Assembly (NCBI GenBank): GCA_902559415.1
Contig: CACEHW010000003.1
Location: 1-61,239, forward strand
Direction: 5' to 3'
Source of the DNA: an uncultured Fidelibacterota bacterium
GTDB lineage: Bacteria > Fidelibacterota > Marinisomatia > Marinisomatales > UBA1611
Length of the DNA: 61,239 nucleotides
The translations under genes and the position numbers were made by a program. This document shows positions 39,166 through 51,526 of this stretch, one piece after another; position 1 is the first letter of the stretch; every line of letters begins with the position of its first letter. Under the pieces are notes generated by a model, which worked only from the letters and a program-made list of their open reading frames with translations, was not told the DNA's origin and did no database searches.

Positions 39166-40268
39166 TTATAAATTTTAGAATACGTTTCTTTAATTTTATT
39201 TTTGTTTTTCTCCCAATTATATGTGCTTTTAATTTTTTCTTGATTATATAGAATATCATCTTCAACAATATTATTAAAAGTACTTACAATTGATGATGCT
39301 AAACTGCTAACATCACCAGGAGAAAAAAATTTTATTCTAGCATCATATCTTGTAACAGGTGGTAAACTAGATGAGATTATATGGCATCCAGCTGCCATAT
39401 ACTCAAATAATTTCGTAGGCGTATTTACTCTTGTAAGAGGATTATCATTAAAAGGAATGATACCGATCAAATTTTCTCTTAAATGTGCCCATATATCTTC
39501 GTGTTCAATATGCCGCTTGAAAGCGATATGATTATCTAAATTTAAAGAGCTAACTAATTTGAATAGCTCTTTTCTATACGAACGAGTTCTGAATCCTCCG
39601 TAAATAGAAAGAAAAATATCTGGTACTTCTTTAGTAACAATTGATAACGACTTAATTAGTTCAGATATCCCTCTTTCTGGCGCAATATTCCCATGATATA
39701 TGAGGGAGTTTTTCTTTTTAGAATTAATATTAATTTTTTTTATGTATTTTTTTAAAGGATAGTTTTCTAATAATATTGGGTTAAATCCCTGTTCAACAAA
39801 GCCAGAATTAGCAACCCCAGGACTAGCTATGAATATTTCATCAACATATTTTAAAAAGTGTCTTTCTTTTAATTTCCAGTATCTTATTTTAATATTTCTT
39901 AGAGAATTGCTTAACCTAGAAAAAGTATCAATCATCGATGGGTAATCTTCATGAACATCATAAATTATTTTAGTATTAAAACGCTTTTTTAACTTTATAG
40001 CTAAAGGGGATAATTCAGGTTCGTGTATATGAATTACTTTTGGCGGATCATTCATTAAATCATCTTCCACTAAATTTAAATAATCCCTTAATGAATATTC
40101 TGATTTACTATAATTAATATGAATTATATTTTTATCATTTATATCAATTATTGATTTTGTAAATGTAAAATACTTTACAAAGTAACCTTCTTCAATAATA
40201 GTTTTTATTTCTTTGTGATAAATTCTTTCATCATCTGAAAAATGTGAGCAAGAGATAACTACAACCAA
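39162..40268 (-). CDS. Glycosyltransferase family 4
   Basis: A 368-residue GT-B enzyme. VVVISCSHFSDDERIYHKE at the N-terminus resembles group 1 transferases, VIHIHEPELSPLA is the acceptor domain and LIYHGNIAPERGISELI (about 188) plus TKLFEYMAAGCHIIS (about 286) mark the donor-binding domain. The start is a TTG at 40268, directly after the stop of the flippase gene. Confidence 0.88.
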   Translation of the reverse strand: MVVVISCSHFSDDERIYHKEIKTIIEEGYFVKYFTFTKSIIDINDKNIIHINYSKSEYSLRDYLNLVEDDLMNDPPKVIHIHEPELSPLAIKLKKRFNTKIIYDVHEDYPSMIDTFSRLSNSLRNIKIRYWKLKERHFLKYVDEIFIASPGVANSGFVEQGFNPILLENYPLKKYIKKININSKKKNSLIYHGNIAPERGISELIKSLSIVTKEVPDIFLSIYGGFRTRSYRKELFKLVSSLNLDNHIAFKRHIEHEDIWAHLRENLIGIIPFNDNPLTRVNTPTKLFEYMAAGCHIISSSLPPVTRYDARIKFFSPGDVSSLASSIVSTFNNIVEDDILYNQEKIKSTYNWEKNKNKIKETYSKIYK

Positions 40269-41684
40269 TTATAAAATCCCTTTCATCGATTTTTTTTCAT
40301 CTTCATTTATAATAAAAACGTACCATATAAAAATGTAACCCAATGGCATTATAATGCGTGGAAAAGTATTTTGTATTTCTAATGTGGAAACTAACATTGC
40401 GATTACGGGATAACAAAGCCCAAGCCAATTATAATTAACATAAAAAGAATTATAAAGCTTCAAGTAAACGGCTAACGCCATAATAAAAAAAGATATTGCT
40501 GTTGCCCAAGCAGAACCCAATATACCGTATTTAGGAATTAATAAAATATTTAGCAAAATATTTACAACTGCACCTATGCATCTAAAAACTGGAACCCAAT
40601 TTGTTATATTTTTTGCATAGATACCTGGAAGTTGAATTACATAAGCCCCAAAGAAAAAATAACCAAACAATACAACTGGTACAATTATTTCAGAAGACCA
40701 AAACTCCTGACCAATAAAGTGATTTCCACCTATACTAAAACGAATTATATCTGATATCCAAATAGAGACAGAAAATACTACAAAACCAACTAAACCAAGA
40801 AATATAGTAGCAATAATTGCAAAATCTTTTTTTGCTTCACCTTCTTTTATCCTTCTTAAAAAATACGGTGTCCAACCCATATTAAAACCCATGACTAACA
40901 CCAAAGCAAAAATACCTAATTTATATCCAGCAGAAAAAAGTCCAACATGCTGGATGCCTTTCATAAAACTTAAAATATATCTATTTGACAATTCCATTAT
41001 CATTGTAAAAAGGCCTGCAGGTAAAAACGGTAATCCAAACTTTATAACTTTTTTTAATATGATTGGGTTAACCTTATATATAGACGTTCTTTTTAAAATT
41101 ATTGGTAATGAAAAAATAAAAACTGAAGAAGAAGCTATCAGATTCGCTATTAATACACCAGGAACACCATAGTCCCATTTTATAATAAAAAAAATATTGA
41201 ACATCATAGTTAACACTACATTAAGAAGATTAAAAAATATAAATGCAGAAGATTTATTCTCAGACCTTAAAAGCAAAATATGGTGATTCCATAAATTATC
41301 TAGAAAGATAACAACAGCTATAATTGATATTAAATTGGCATCATTAACACCTAAAATTAGAATACATATATTTTCTCTAAAGATGAATAAAATAATTGAG
41401 AAAATCAATGAAGTTGCAAGCTGTAATAAATATATAGAGGATATGTATGATTTTTTTTCAGTATTTGCTGCCTGAATTGAAAACTTCATTAATGCAGTAT
41501 CCATACCATAACGATAAATCACTAAAGTAAAACCTATAAACGCATAGGCTAAAGAAATAACTCCATATTCTTCAGCAGAAAAAGTATGAGTATAGATCGG
41601 TAATAATAAAAATGTTATCAATCTTGAAACAACATGACCAAATCCATAAATGAGAGAATCTTTACCTAGCGTTTTTAGTGACAT
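40269..41684 (-). CDS. Polysaccharide flippase (Wzx/MOP family)
   Basis: A 471-residue protein with about 12-14 membrane helices and the MOP-type start (GKDSLIYGFGHVVSRLITFLLLPIYT). It likely flips lipid-linked oligosaccharides across the inner membrane. Neighbouring glycosyltransferases support this. I see no Wzy-like polymerase in the cluster. The start codon shares a base with the stop of the FemAB-like gene. Confidence 0.9.
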   Translation of the reverse strand: MSLKTLGKDSLIYGFGHVVSRLITFLLLPIYTHTFSAEEYGVISLAYAFIGFTLVIYRYGMDTALMKFSIQAANTEKKSYISSIYLLQLATSLIFSIILFIFRENICILILGVNDANLISIIAVVIFLDNLWNHHILLLRSENKSSAFIFFNLLNVVLTMMFNIFFIIKWDYGVPGVLIANLIASSSVFIFSLPIILKRTSIYKVNPIILKKVIKFGLPFLPAGLFTMIMELSNRYILSFMKGIQHVGLFSAGYKLGIFALVLVMGFNMGWTPYFLRRIKEGEAKKDFAIIATIFLGLVGFVVFSVSIWISDIIRFSIGGNHFIGQEFWSSEIIVPVVLFGYFFFGAYVIQLPGIYAKNITNWVPVFRCIGAVVNILLNILLIPKYGILGSAWATAISFFIMALAVYLKLYNSFYVNYNWLGLCYPVIAMLVSTLEIQNTFPRIIMPLGYIFIWYVFIINEDEKKSMKGIL

Positions 41685-42652
41685 TATTTAAATAAAATTT
41701 TTAAACTATCTCTAAAAACACCGCTCGCGCCAAAGTTTTCTTTAAATCTACCCAGGCCCATATTAGCGACACCATCTACTGTGAAAGTACCAAAGTCGTA
41801 CATTTTAATATTTTTTGTTATAGCCCATTTAAAAATATTAAAAAACAAAAGATTTAATGGTCTTAGTTCTTGAAACTCATTTTTATGGCTGATATAAAAA
41901 GCCAAGGCTACACCTTCTTTAACTATAATATTTAATACTCCTGCTATCATTTGATGATTATAGAAGGCGCCAAATACATTTATTTCTTCAGGGAAAAGGG
42001 TAATTAATGTTTTTAATTCATTAATAGTATGAGTCGGTTTAACATCATGTCTAATTTTTAAATTTGTTTCTAAAATAGAAAAAAACTCATCCACTTTATT
42101 TGTTATTTTAACTTCAACACCCAAATTCTGAGATCTTTTAACCGCTCTTTGATGACTTGATTTAAATTTATTTAATATATCATCTTCATTCTCTCCAATA
42201 GTGAGTGTACTTGTTACTTCTCTTCTAAAATAATCAAACCCACTTGATAAAAGTGCATATTCAACATAATTAGAAGCTCTATTAGAATAAAATGATGGCG
42301 GAATCGTCATTTGAATTCCATCGAAACCCTCTCTAATAGCATAACCATTTAGCTCTTCAACTATCTCAATTGAATCTTTTATGGAAAGATCCTCTTTTGT
42401 AATTAATGAACCATATGAAGCCCCCGGATGAGACACTAATATTCTTTTACCTTCTTTCATTATATCTGCAGCAGGAAAAACAGATAAAAGATTATTACCT
42501 TTATAAAACTCAATACTATTATCTTTAAATCTCTCTTCGGGATGATAGTTTAAAAATTTCCGCAGATTGAAAATAGTCCCGTTATTTGCTTTACGCACAA
42601 ACAAGTCCCAAGCAAGATAGTTATCTTTTGAAAATTTTTTAACTTTAATCAT
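41684..42652 (-). CDS. FemAB/BioF2-like GNAT acyl- or aminoacyltransferase
   Basis: A 322-residue protein with the double-GNAT layout of the FemAB-related family. The second half (about 165-300) has the pattern FKSSHQRAVKRSQNLGVEV, then FGAFYNHQMIAGVLNIIV and the YDFGTFTVDG end, as in Acetyltransf_6 proteins. Members attach amino acids or acyl groups to peptidoglycan or surface glycans. It is the first gene of the polysaccharide operon, so glycan modification is likely. Confidence 0.8.
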   Translation of the reverse strand: MIKVKKFSKDNYLAWDLFVRKANNGTIFNLRKFLNYHPEERFKDNSIEFYKGNNLLSVFPAADIMKEGKRILVSHPGASYGSLITKEDLSIKDSIEIVEELNGYAIREGFDGIQMTIPPSFYSNRASNYVEYALLSSGFDYFRREVTSTLTIGENEDDILNKFKSSHQRAVKRSQNLGVEVKITNKVDEFFSILETNLKIRHDVKPTHTINELKTLITLFPEEINVFGAFYNHQMIAGVLNIIVKEGVALAFYISHKNEFQELRPLNLLFFNIFKWAITKNIKMYDFGTFTVDGVANMGLGRFKENFGASGVFRDSLKILFK

Positions 42653-44387
<1,735 letters not shown>

Positions 44388-44391
<4 letters not shown>

Positions 44392-46724
44392 AAACCCTGT
44401 TTAAAAAATACAGAATCAGCACCAATTGCCATCGTAGATTTACATATAATATTTACCTCTTTAGGTGGATTATCAAAATTATAAACTAGATCTACACTAA
44501 CAGTCTCTTCATTCTCTATCCCATATTTTACAGTATTCTTCCCTCTATAGGGGTCTATTTGCCCTTTTAGCTTTGTTTCATTTTCAACTCTTACAAGAGT
44601 AATTGCAGCAAAATCTAATGGCCAGTTTTTTTGGTTAGTTATCTCTAAATCTATAAAAACTTTATTATCTTTATTGCTCGCTCTTATCAATTCATACTTT
44701 ACATCACTAGCAACACCTACATTTCTTTTACAAGTCACTAAAACTGTGTCTTTATTTTCGCAATAAGATTCATTATCATTGACACTCAAAATAAATGTAT
44801 ATGTTTTATCTTGATTTAAATTTCTTGGATATAAAAAATACGGTGATTGTTTTTTGGACTCAATTGTGTCTAATGAGATATCATTATTAAGAACACTCCA
44901 ATTATACGCAATCTTACTATCTGAATCACTAGAGCCAGAACCATCAAGAAATACCATTTTATCAATTGGTGCAATAAAATCAGTACCTGCATCTACAATT
45001 GGTGGCTTGTCATTAATAATATTTACTACTACAGTATCATTATCATTTAAACCTGTTATATCAGTTACTGTTAGAACAAAAATCAATTCTCTATCTATAG
45101 TAGAGTCAGAAAAAGTATAATTTACTATAGATGTATCAAATACTATTGGTTTACTTTGATTCAATAGCTCCCATTTAAATTTTAATTCATCATTATCTGC
45201 ATCCCAAGATTTAGTCCCATCAAGCGTAAAGTTAGTATTGCAGCCATCACTAATTTTCAAATCATCACCAGCAATAGCAACCGGCTGGTCTTCCACTGGA
45301 GACACATTGATCCCAAAATCAAAATTTGTAGAGTCTATATTATCTGAAACAGTCAAAGATACTTTTAGATGTCCAAAGTAATTCTTTACTGGTTTAATAA
45401 TAAGTTTATCATCAATTATTTCAATTTTGGTGTTTTTATTAGCTCTTGATTTGAATATGTAACGATCACCTTCTATATCTTTAGCTGTGAGTTTCAATAT
45501 AAGCTCTGAATCTTCTTTCATAGATTGAGGTGCTATAGCTAAAATCCCTGGTAAGGGATTAATAAGCGTAATATTCGTATCAATTGAACTAGAACCATCA
45601 AATGTTTTTAATGTTAATGGGGCCGTTCCTTCATAATCTTTATTTGGTTTAACTATTAATAAATTATTTTTCATCGTTACTTTAGCGCTTGCATCAGTGT
45701 TTACACTATAAATTAAACTATCTCCATCAATATCATTAGCCAACAACTGAATATTTATTTTTTCTTGTTTTTCATCGGGGATAATTGAAGTAAGAACAGG
45801 AGCATCATTTACTGGTGTTACTCTTAAAAGAAAATTTATTTTTTCCTTTGATGTCCCATCATCAACATATACTAGCACATCTATTTCACCATTAAAATTA
45901 TTTTTTGGTGTCACAAGTAATTGCCTGCCATTTATTCTTACATCTGCATTTTCACCAGCGTCTGCGCTATATATAAGAGAATCTCCATCAACATCAGTTG
46001 CTGAAAGTAATAACTGCAATGAACTATCTTCTGCTATAGATTTAGAATCTATTGAGTCAAGTACTGGCGCATCATTTATTGGCATAACTTGTATCTTAAA
46101 TTCGGATTCCTCAGTATCTTTACCATCTGAAACAGCAATTGTAACATAAATAAGGCCATTGTAATTCTGATTTGGAATAACAGTCAACATGTCTCCTTCA
46201 GTCTCAACAATACCGTTCCCATCTATTGAAGCTCCATAAGTTAAATCATCTCCATCCATGTCTATTGCAAACAAATTCAAATATAATTCTGAATCTTCTT
46301 CAATAGACTGTTGTTCTATTTCTGCAAGCATCGGCTTGTCATTTACTGGAAGCACTTTTAATAAAAAACTCATGTCAAGTTTTAAATCAACAAAGATATA
46401 GCCATGAAAATCCTCTTTTGGAGTAATAATAAGTTGATTATTTTCCCTTTTAAGTGTTGCATTGCTATCGACTATGGCTTCGTAGGTCACAGATGACTCT
46501 GATAATGGTATACTAAGAATAAATTTTGTGTCTTCTAGAGTACTATGGGATCCCCGCATAAGAGTAGTAACCCATTTAGGAGCAGGAGCTTCACCAAAAA
46601 TCCAATCTTGAGTACGATCATCAATTTCATTAAGGTTGCTTTGCGCTAAAATATTATATGGATAAAATAAATAGCTAATAAAAAATATATATAAAAAAAT
46701 TCTAAATATTCTCAAGGATTTCAT
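44388..46724 (-). CDS. Surface protein with cadherin-like and PKD repeats
   Basis: I take the ATG at 46724, whose product begins with a signal peptide (RIFRIFLYIFFISYLFYPYN, cut near ILAQ). About five tandem cadherin-like repeats follow, each with a DMDGD/DVDGDSL calcium-type motif, a PNQNYNG turn and a closing PVNDAPVL, then two PKD-type domains (DGTKSWDADNDELKFKW, DGSGSSDSDS). The last about 110 residues are a separate beta domain. Such proteins bind calcium and act in adhesion or surface contact. It overlaps the MotB-like gene by 23 bases. Confidence 0.78.
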
Positions 46725-47427
46725 TTTTTGATTTAATGAACGCATCAAAATATATTTCAACTCTTCTATTTTGAGCTCTAGCTTCTTCAATTAGAGCTCT
46801 ATCTTTTATATTATTTATATTAATCTTTGGACGAAATTCACCATACCCGAGTGCTGAAAAATAATGTTGATCCATCTCGGCAAGTTCACTAAGTCGTTGA
46901 ACTAAGTTTAAAGCTCGAGCCGAGCTTAATTCCCAATTGTTCCTAAAATTAGAATTCATTGGAATTGGCTTATCATCAGTATGCCCCTCTGCTCTTATTT
47001 CAATGTTTAATGTATCTTCGCCTCGACTAATTCTTTCTAATAATGGTTTCCAACGTTCCTGAGAATAAATATTCATTAATGTGGAGGTACGTATTATCCC
47101 ACCAATCTGAACTAATATTGGATCTGCTTCTGGATTTAAATCTGCAGATAAAGATTTAAATAATTTTGAACCAGTGAGAGTGATTTTTATTCCTTTAGTC
47201 ACTCTCTCTATTTCTACTAAATTATTTTGCTGAAGAGGCCTTAATTCTCTTTCTGTTTCATTTAAAATAATATTGACTAATCTGTCAACATGGGATTCAG
47301 CATCATTGAGAATTACGAGCAGTAAAACAAAAAAAGTTAAGAGCAAAGTTGTTAGATCTGCGAATGTTAAAGCCCAAGCTGTAGTTTTAGCTCTAGCTTC
47401 TTCTTGAGATATTGATTTTCTCTGCAA
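46702..47427 (-). CDS. MotB/OmpA-like stator protein
   Basis: A 241-residue protein with one N-terminal membrane helix containing the proton-binding Asp (Asp24 in LTFADLTTLL) and a C-terminal OmpA domain (AEGHTDDKP, ALGYGEFRP, QNRRVEIYF) that binds peptidoglycan. This is the MotB layout. The start is a TTG at 47427, two bases after the MotA-like stop. No flagellar genes are in the window. Confidence 0.88.
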   Translation of the reverse strand: MQRKSISQEEARAKTTAWALTFADLTTLLLTFFVLLLVILNDAESHVDRLVNIILNETERELRPLQQNNLVEIERVTKGIKITLTGSKLFKSLSADLNPEADPILVQIGGIIRTSTLMNIYSQERWKPLLERISRGEDTLNIEIRAEGHTDDKPIPMNSNFRNNWELSSARALNLVQRLSELAEMDQHYFSALGYGEFRPKININNIKDRALIEEARAQNRRVEIYFDAFIKSKNEILENI

Positions 47428-47429
47428 AG

Positions 47430-48308
47430 CTATTTCTCTTTTTCTTCAAGAGCATTTCTTTCAGACATCGCAACGAAAGTCATTAATTTTTCTTTAATCA
47501 AGATAGGATGCTCCCTGCCATGTATACTTATAATCCCTTCCAAAACTATATTTTTTAACATAATCTCATTCTCAGATCTTCTTTTTAATTTTCCAGCTAT
47601 AGGAAGGAATACCATATTAGCTAAAAACACTCCGTAAAAAGTTGTAATTAATGCTGTCCCCATTCCGGTTAAAAGTGAAGAAAATTGATCTGCTACATTA
47701 AAATCGATTGAAGATGTTTCACCAGACATTTGAAATTTATTCATCATAATAATTAGCCCTAAGACTGTGCCCAACATGCCAAATGCTGGAGCATAGGCTG
47801 CCATATATAGAATAATCTCTTGAGCGCCAATATGACGAGTAGAAATATTATTAAGATCCATTGTAAGAAAAGTTCTTAGTCTACTACTATCTCTTTCGTT
47901 TATGGCTAACTCAACACCATTCCTCAAAAAGACACTATCTATTTCATTTAAATCTGCTTCTAAAGATAATAACCCGTCTTTACGTGATTTTTCAGCAAGG
48001 ATTACAATTTTATCAATAGTACCAGTAAAATCAAAATTTTCAGATAGTATTACATTTTTGAAAACACTACCTATATTTAAAACAGCTTTAATAGGGTAAT
48101 TAACTAGAGTTGCAGATAAAACTCCTCCAAGGACAATAAAAACAGACTGTGGTTGGAAAAACCAAATTAACTGCTCGAACCGCCACGAATCACCAGTAGA
48201 CAAAATAATATCACCTCGGTCAACCTCAGGCCATATCATTGAAACAAAAATACAAAAAAGGCCTGCAGCTAGACCAATAATTGTACCAAAATCAAATTGT
48301 GATTTCAT
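47430..48308 (-). CDS. MotA-like stator protein
   Basis: A 292-residue membrane protein of the MotA/TolQ/ExbB family with four helices: two near the N-terminus, a cytoplasmic loop and a C-terminal pair. PAFGMLGTVLGLIIMMN (about 173) and ALITTFYGVFLANMVFLPIAGKLKRR match the MotA core with its conserved prolines. Together with the next gene it would form an ion-driven motor. It could power gliding or a non-flagellar machine. Confidence 0.88.
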   Translation of the reverse strand: MKSQFDFGTIIGLAAGLFCIFVSMIWPEVDRGDIILSTGDSWRFEQLIWFFQPQSVFIVLGGVLSATLVNYPIKAVLNIGSVFKNVILSENFDFTGTIDKIVILAEKSRKDGLLSLEADLNEIDSVFLRNGVELAINERDSSRLRTFLTMDLNNISTRHIGAQEIILYMAAYAPAFGMLGTVLGLIIMMNKFQMSGETSSIDFNVADQFSSLLTGMGTALITTFYGVFLANMVFLPIAGKLKRRSENEIMLKNIVLEGIISIHGREHPILIKEKLMTFVAMSERNALEEKEK

Positions 48309-48337
48309 TTTAACACCAATTTTTTATGCATAAAATA

Positions 48338-49183
48338 TCAATCTCTATCTCTATTTTTTGACATTTTCTTACTTGCTTCATATAATTTACTTTGCTCTTC
48401 ATTGGATAATCCACTAAAACCAACAGCTTTTATTTTTTCTAAAATTTTATCAACATCTTTGTTGATAATATTATTCTTTAAGTCCCTATCTTCCTTCCTT
48501 TGAACTTGAAATTCAATAGTTTTTTTCCTTAATGCAAATAGAACATCCGATAAGCGCAACTTCTTTTTTAGCAAAATATAGCCAACTAGCATCCCAGATA
48601 TATGAGTCACATGACTAATACCATCAGCTTTACCAAGTAATCCAAAAAAAGCAATAGAACCCATAATTATTACTAACCACATTGAACGTACAGGAATCAA
48701 TCCCCATATGTATAATACCCTATTGGGATACGACAGCCCATAAGCTAATAATATACCATAAACAGCTCCACTAGCCCCAATTACTGGATTGTCAGAATTC
48801 ATTTGAAAAAGATAAGTTATGAGCCCAGAACCGATACCCGTTATAAAATAATATTTTAAAAATTTATTCTTACCCCATGCCTGTTCTAGTTCTCTGCCAA
48901 AGACCCAGAGTCCTAACATATTTAATAAAATATGTGATATCCCTACATTAGAATAAAATGGGGCATGAAAGAACATATAAGTAAACGGTTGCCATAACAT
49001 TAAATCCGAAATAAATACATTTGGCACTAGTCCAAATAACCTAAAAAAAATATCTTCTTTCCCAGCTAGTGATTGCAAAACATATATAATACAATTAATT
49101 GATATTAAAAATTTTATCGCATCAGTAAATAATTGAGGCTTATATGTAGCCTCTCCAGGGTTAAACTGTAATCTATATTTCAT
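48338..49183 (-). CDS. Rhomboid family intramembrane serine protease
   Basis: A 281-residue protein with six membrane helices. The catalytic serine is in IGASGAVYG (about 145), the catalytic histidine in the SHVTHISGMLVGY helix, and the HILLNMLGLWVFG stretch is the family's helix 2 motif. The C-terminal tail (from about 215) is charged and includes an ALRKKTIEFQVQRKEDRD region of a small cytoplasmic domain. The substrate is unknown. Confidence 0.92.
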   Translation of the reverse strand: MKYRLQFNPGEATYKPQLFTDAIKFLISINCIIYVLQSLAGKEDIFFRLFGLVPNVFISDLMLWQPFTYMFFHAPFYSNVGISHILLNMLGLWVFGRELEQAWGKNKFLKYYFITGIGSGLITYLFQMNSDNPVIGASGAVYGILLAYGLSYPNRVLYIWGLIPVRSMWLVIIMGSIAFFGLLGKADGISHVTHISGMLVGYILLKKKLRLSDVLFALRKKTIEFQVQRKEDRDLKNNIINKDVDKILEKIKAVGFSGLSNEEQSKLYEASKKMSKNRDRD

Positions 49184-49237
49184 AAATTGTTTTAAATATA
49201 ATATAATATTAGAAAAAATATCTTAATTATATATCTC

Positions 49238-49930
49238 CTAACCATTGTAAAAAATATCTTTAATTACTTGAAAAGATTTCATTCTTTCAAAACCTTCAAA
49301 GTGATAACATAATTTATGATACAAAAATTGAGAGACATCTTTATTTTCTTTTTTTGAAAGATTGCCGATGTCTTTTATTGAAAGATTTCCTTTAATCAAA
49401 TTTTGTAGTACTAAAAAACTAGAATCTGTTTTTTTTAATCTAGAAGGCCCCTGAATAAATTCTTGATTATCTTCAATATCAATTAAAAACCCCATCTCAG
49501 ATAGAACTTTACATTCATAATGCCAAAAAACAATATTTTCATCAAAATCATCATTTTCAAAATATAAAAATGTTTTAATTAATATTTTAAATAGATTAGG
49601 GTAGGGGTCATTTTTCTCTAGTGTGAAATCTGATATTTCAAGCACAGATTGAGAGAGAGTCATTTTTTTTAATGATAGGGGAATTTTCGTCCATATTTTA
49701 ACAAAAGATACTTTTGAAACAATCTGTAATTCTCTCTTTTCATTTTCATTAAAAATAATATTAATATAACTAAGAGGTTGAAAATAAGGTGCTATTAAAT
49801 TCTTTTTTGCTTTTGCTCCCTTTATAATAAATGAAATTTTTCCTCTATCTTCAGTGAAACATCTTGAGATCAAACTTGTTTCACCATAAGAAAATGTTTT
49901 CAATACAATTGCATTAGTATTGATAATCAT
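49238..49930 (-). CDS. recO: DNA repair protein RecO
   Basis: Works with RecF and RecR to load RecA at gaps. The N-terminal OB fold opens with NTNAIVLKTFSYGETSLISR, and IIKGAKAKK is the characteristic segment. Length 230 is usual; the four-Cys zinc site found in many RecO proteins is not visible, as in many Bacteroidetes relatives. Confidence 0.88.
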   Translation of the reverse strand: MIINTNAIVLKTFSYGETSLISRCFTEDRGKISFIIKGAKAKKNLIAPYFQPLSYINIIFNENEKRELQIVSKVSFVKIWTKIPLSLKKMTLSQSVLEISDFTLEKNDPYPNLFKILIKTFLYFENDDFDENIVFWHYECKVLSEMGFLIDIEDNQEFIQGPSRLKKTDSSFLVLQNLIKGNLSIKDIGNLSKKENKDVSQFLYHKLCYHFEGFERMKSFQVIKDIFYNG

Positions 49931-49946
49931 AGTGTAATGATCTTAA

Positions 49947-51410
49947 TTAATAGGCTTTCGCATAAATAACTTCGTGCTTAGCTAACTCGCCAGAATAAAC
50001 ACAAGTTAAGCCTTCAGGCTTCTCGTCAAAAGGAATGCACCTTATTGTCGCTTTTGTTTCTTCTTTAATTTTTAGTTCGGTTTTTTGACTACCATCCCAA
50101 CCACATTTTACAAAACCACCTTGTTTTATAATCTCTTTAAAATCGTTATAATTTTCTACATTATGTGTGTTTTCATTTCTGAAAACTTTTGCTTGATTAA
50201 ATAAATTATTTTGGATTTCATCAAGTATAGTTTTAAGCGAATCTCTTATTTCATCTCTTGAAATAGATAGTTTTTCTGAATTATCTCTTCGAGCTATAAC
50301 TAATTTATTTGACTCAACATCTCTAGGACCTATCTCCATTCTAACAGGGACTCCTTTTAATTCCCACTCATTGAATTTAAAGCCAGGAGAAGAGTCACTC
50401 CAGTCAATAAAATATCGTATCCCCAATTGTTTTAACTCAATCTCGATCGAAGTAATATATTTCTCAACTAATTCTCGCTGTTCTGTATTCCTAAAAATCG
50501 GTATTAATACAGTTTGTATAGGCGCAATTTTTGGCGGAATCCTTAAGCCATTTTTATCACCGTGAGCAAGTATTACAGCACCAATAAGACGAGTACTTAT
50601 ACCCCAACTAGTAGCCCAGACATATTCTTCATTATTATCTTCAGTTTGAAATTTTACATCAAAAGCCTTAGCAAAATTTTGTCCTAAATTGTGCGAAGTT
50701 CCTGCCTGCAACGCTCTTTTATCAAGCATCATAGCTTCAATGCAATATGTTTTATCTGCACCAGCAAATTTCTCAGCATCAGTTTTTAATCCTGTATAGA
50801 CAGGAATAGCTAGGTACTCCTCAGCTAAACGCTTGTAAAGATCTAAAATATCTAATGTCTCTTTTTGTGCTTCTTCTTTTGTTTTATGAGCAGTATGCCC
50901 CTCTTGCCATAAAAATTCTGTAGTCCTAAGAAAAAGTCGAGTTCTCATTTCCCATCTTACTACATTCGCCCATTGATTTATAAGAATAGGTAAATCTCGA
51001 TAGGATTGTATCCACTTTTTATACATTGACCAGATTACAGTTTCAGAAGTTGGTCTTATAATTACCTCTTCTTCTAGTCGAGAATCAGGATCTACCACTA
51101 TTTCATCATTCTCTGATTTTAATCTAGTATGAGTAACAACAGCGCATTCTTTCGCAAATCCATCTACATGTTCTGCCTCTTTTGCAAGGAATGACTTTGG
51201 GATCAATAATGGGAAATATGCATTTACATGGCCTGTTTTTTTTATCATTCCATCAAAAACATCTTTTACATTTTCCCAAAGTTGGAAGCCATATGGTTTT
51301 ATCACCATTGTACCTTTTACAGGACCATAATCAGCTAATCCTGCTTTTGTTACTACATCTGTATACCAATTTGATATTTCAGAGTCAATATTTGGAAGTT
51401 TTTTACTCAT
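49947..51410 (-). CDS. proS: Prolyl-tRNA synthetase, archaeal/eukaryote type
   Basis: Charges tRNA-Pro. A 487-residue class II synthetase lacking the bacterial YbaK-like editing insertion. Motif 2 (VRWEMRTRLFLRTTEFLWQEGHTAH), an editing-free core and a C-terminal domain ending in a Tyr (IYAKAY) show the type 3 form. Such ProRS occurs in archaea, eukaryotes and some bacteria including Bacteroidetes. It starts at ATG 51410. Confidence 0.95.
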   Translation of the reverse strand: MSKKLPNIDSEISNWYTDVVTKAGLADYGPVKGTMVIKPYGFQLWENVKDVFDGMIKKTGHVNAYFPLLIPKSFLAKEAEHVDGFAKECAVVTHTRLKSENDEIVVDPDSRLEEEVIIRPTSETVIWSMYKKWIQSYRDLPILINQWANVVRWEMRTRLFLRTTEFLWQEGHTAHKTKEEAQKETLDILDLYKRLAEEYLAIPVYTGLKTDAEKFAGADKTYCIEAMMLDKRALQAGTSHNLGQNFAKAFDVKFQTEDNNEEYVWATSWGISTRLIGAVILAHGDKNGLRIPPKIAPIQTVLIPIFRNTEQRELVEKYITSIEIELKQLGIRYFIDWSDSSPGFKFNEWELKGVPVRMEIGPRDVESNKLVIARRDNSEKLSISRDEIRDSLKTILDEIQNNLFNQAKVFRNENTHNVENYNDFKEIIKQGGFVKCGWDGSQKTELKIKEETKATIRCIPFDEKPEGLTCVYSGELAKHEVIYAKAY

Positions 51411-51485
51411 TAGATAATTATATTTCTATTTGTTAAAACAAAATTACCGGGTTAAGATGATTTGGCCAAGTTCTTTGCCAGTTTT

Positions 51486-51513
51486 TTTCAATTACTTTTG
51501 AAAGTTATATAAT
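51486..51513 (+). promoter_or_regulatory. Candidate promoter for the TrmH/SpoU methyltransferase
   Basis: TTTCAA (51486-51491), 16 bases, then a perfect TATAAT (51508-51513), 13 bases before the ATG. If right, the leader is only a few bases. TTTCAA and TTGAAA also form an inverted repeat between the boxes. Confidence 0.5.
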
Positions 51514-51526
51514 AGAAATTCAAACA

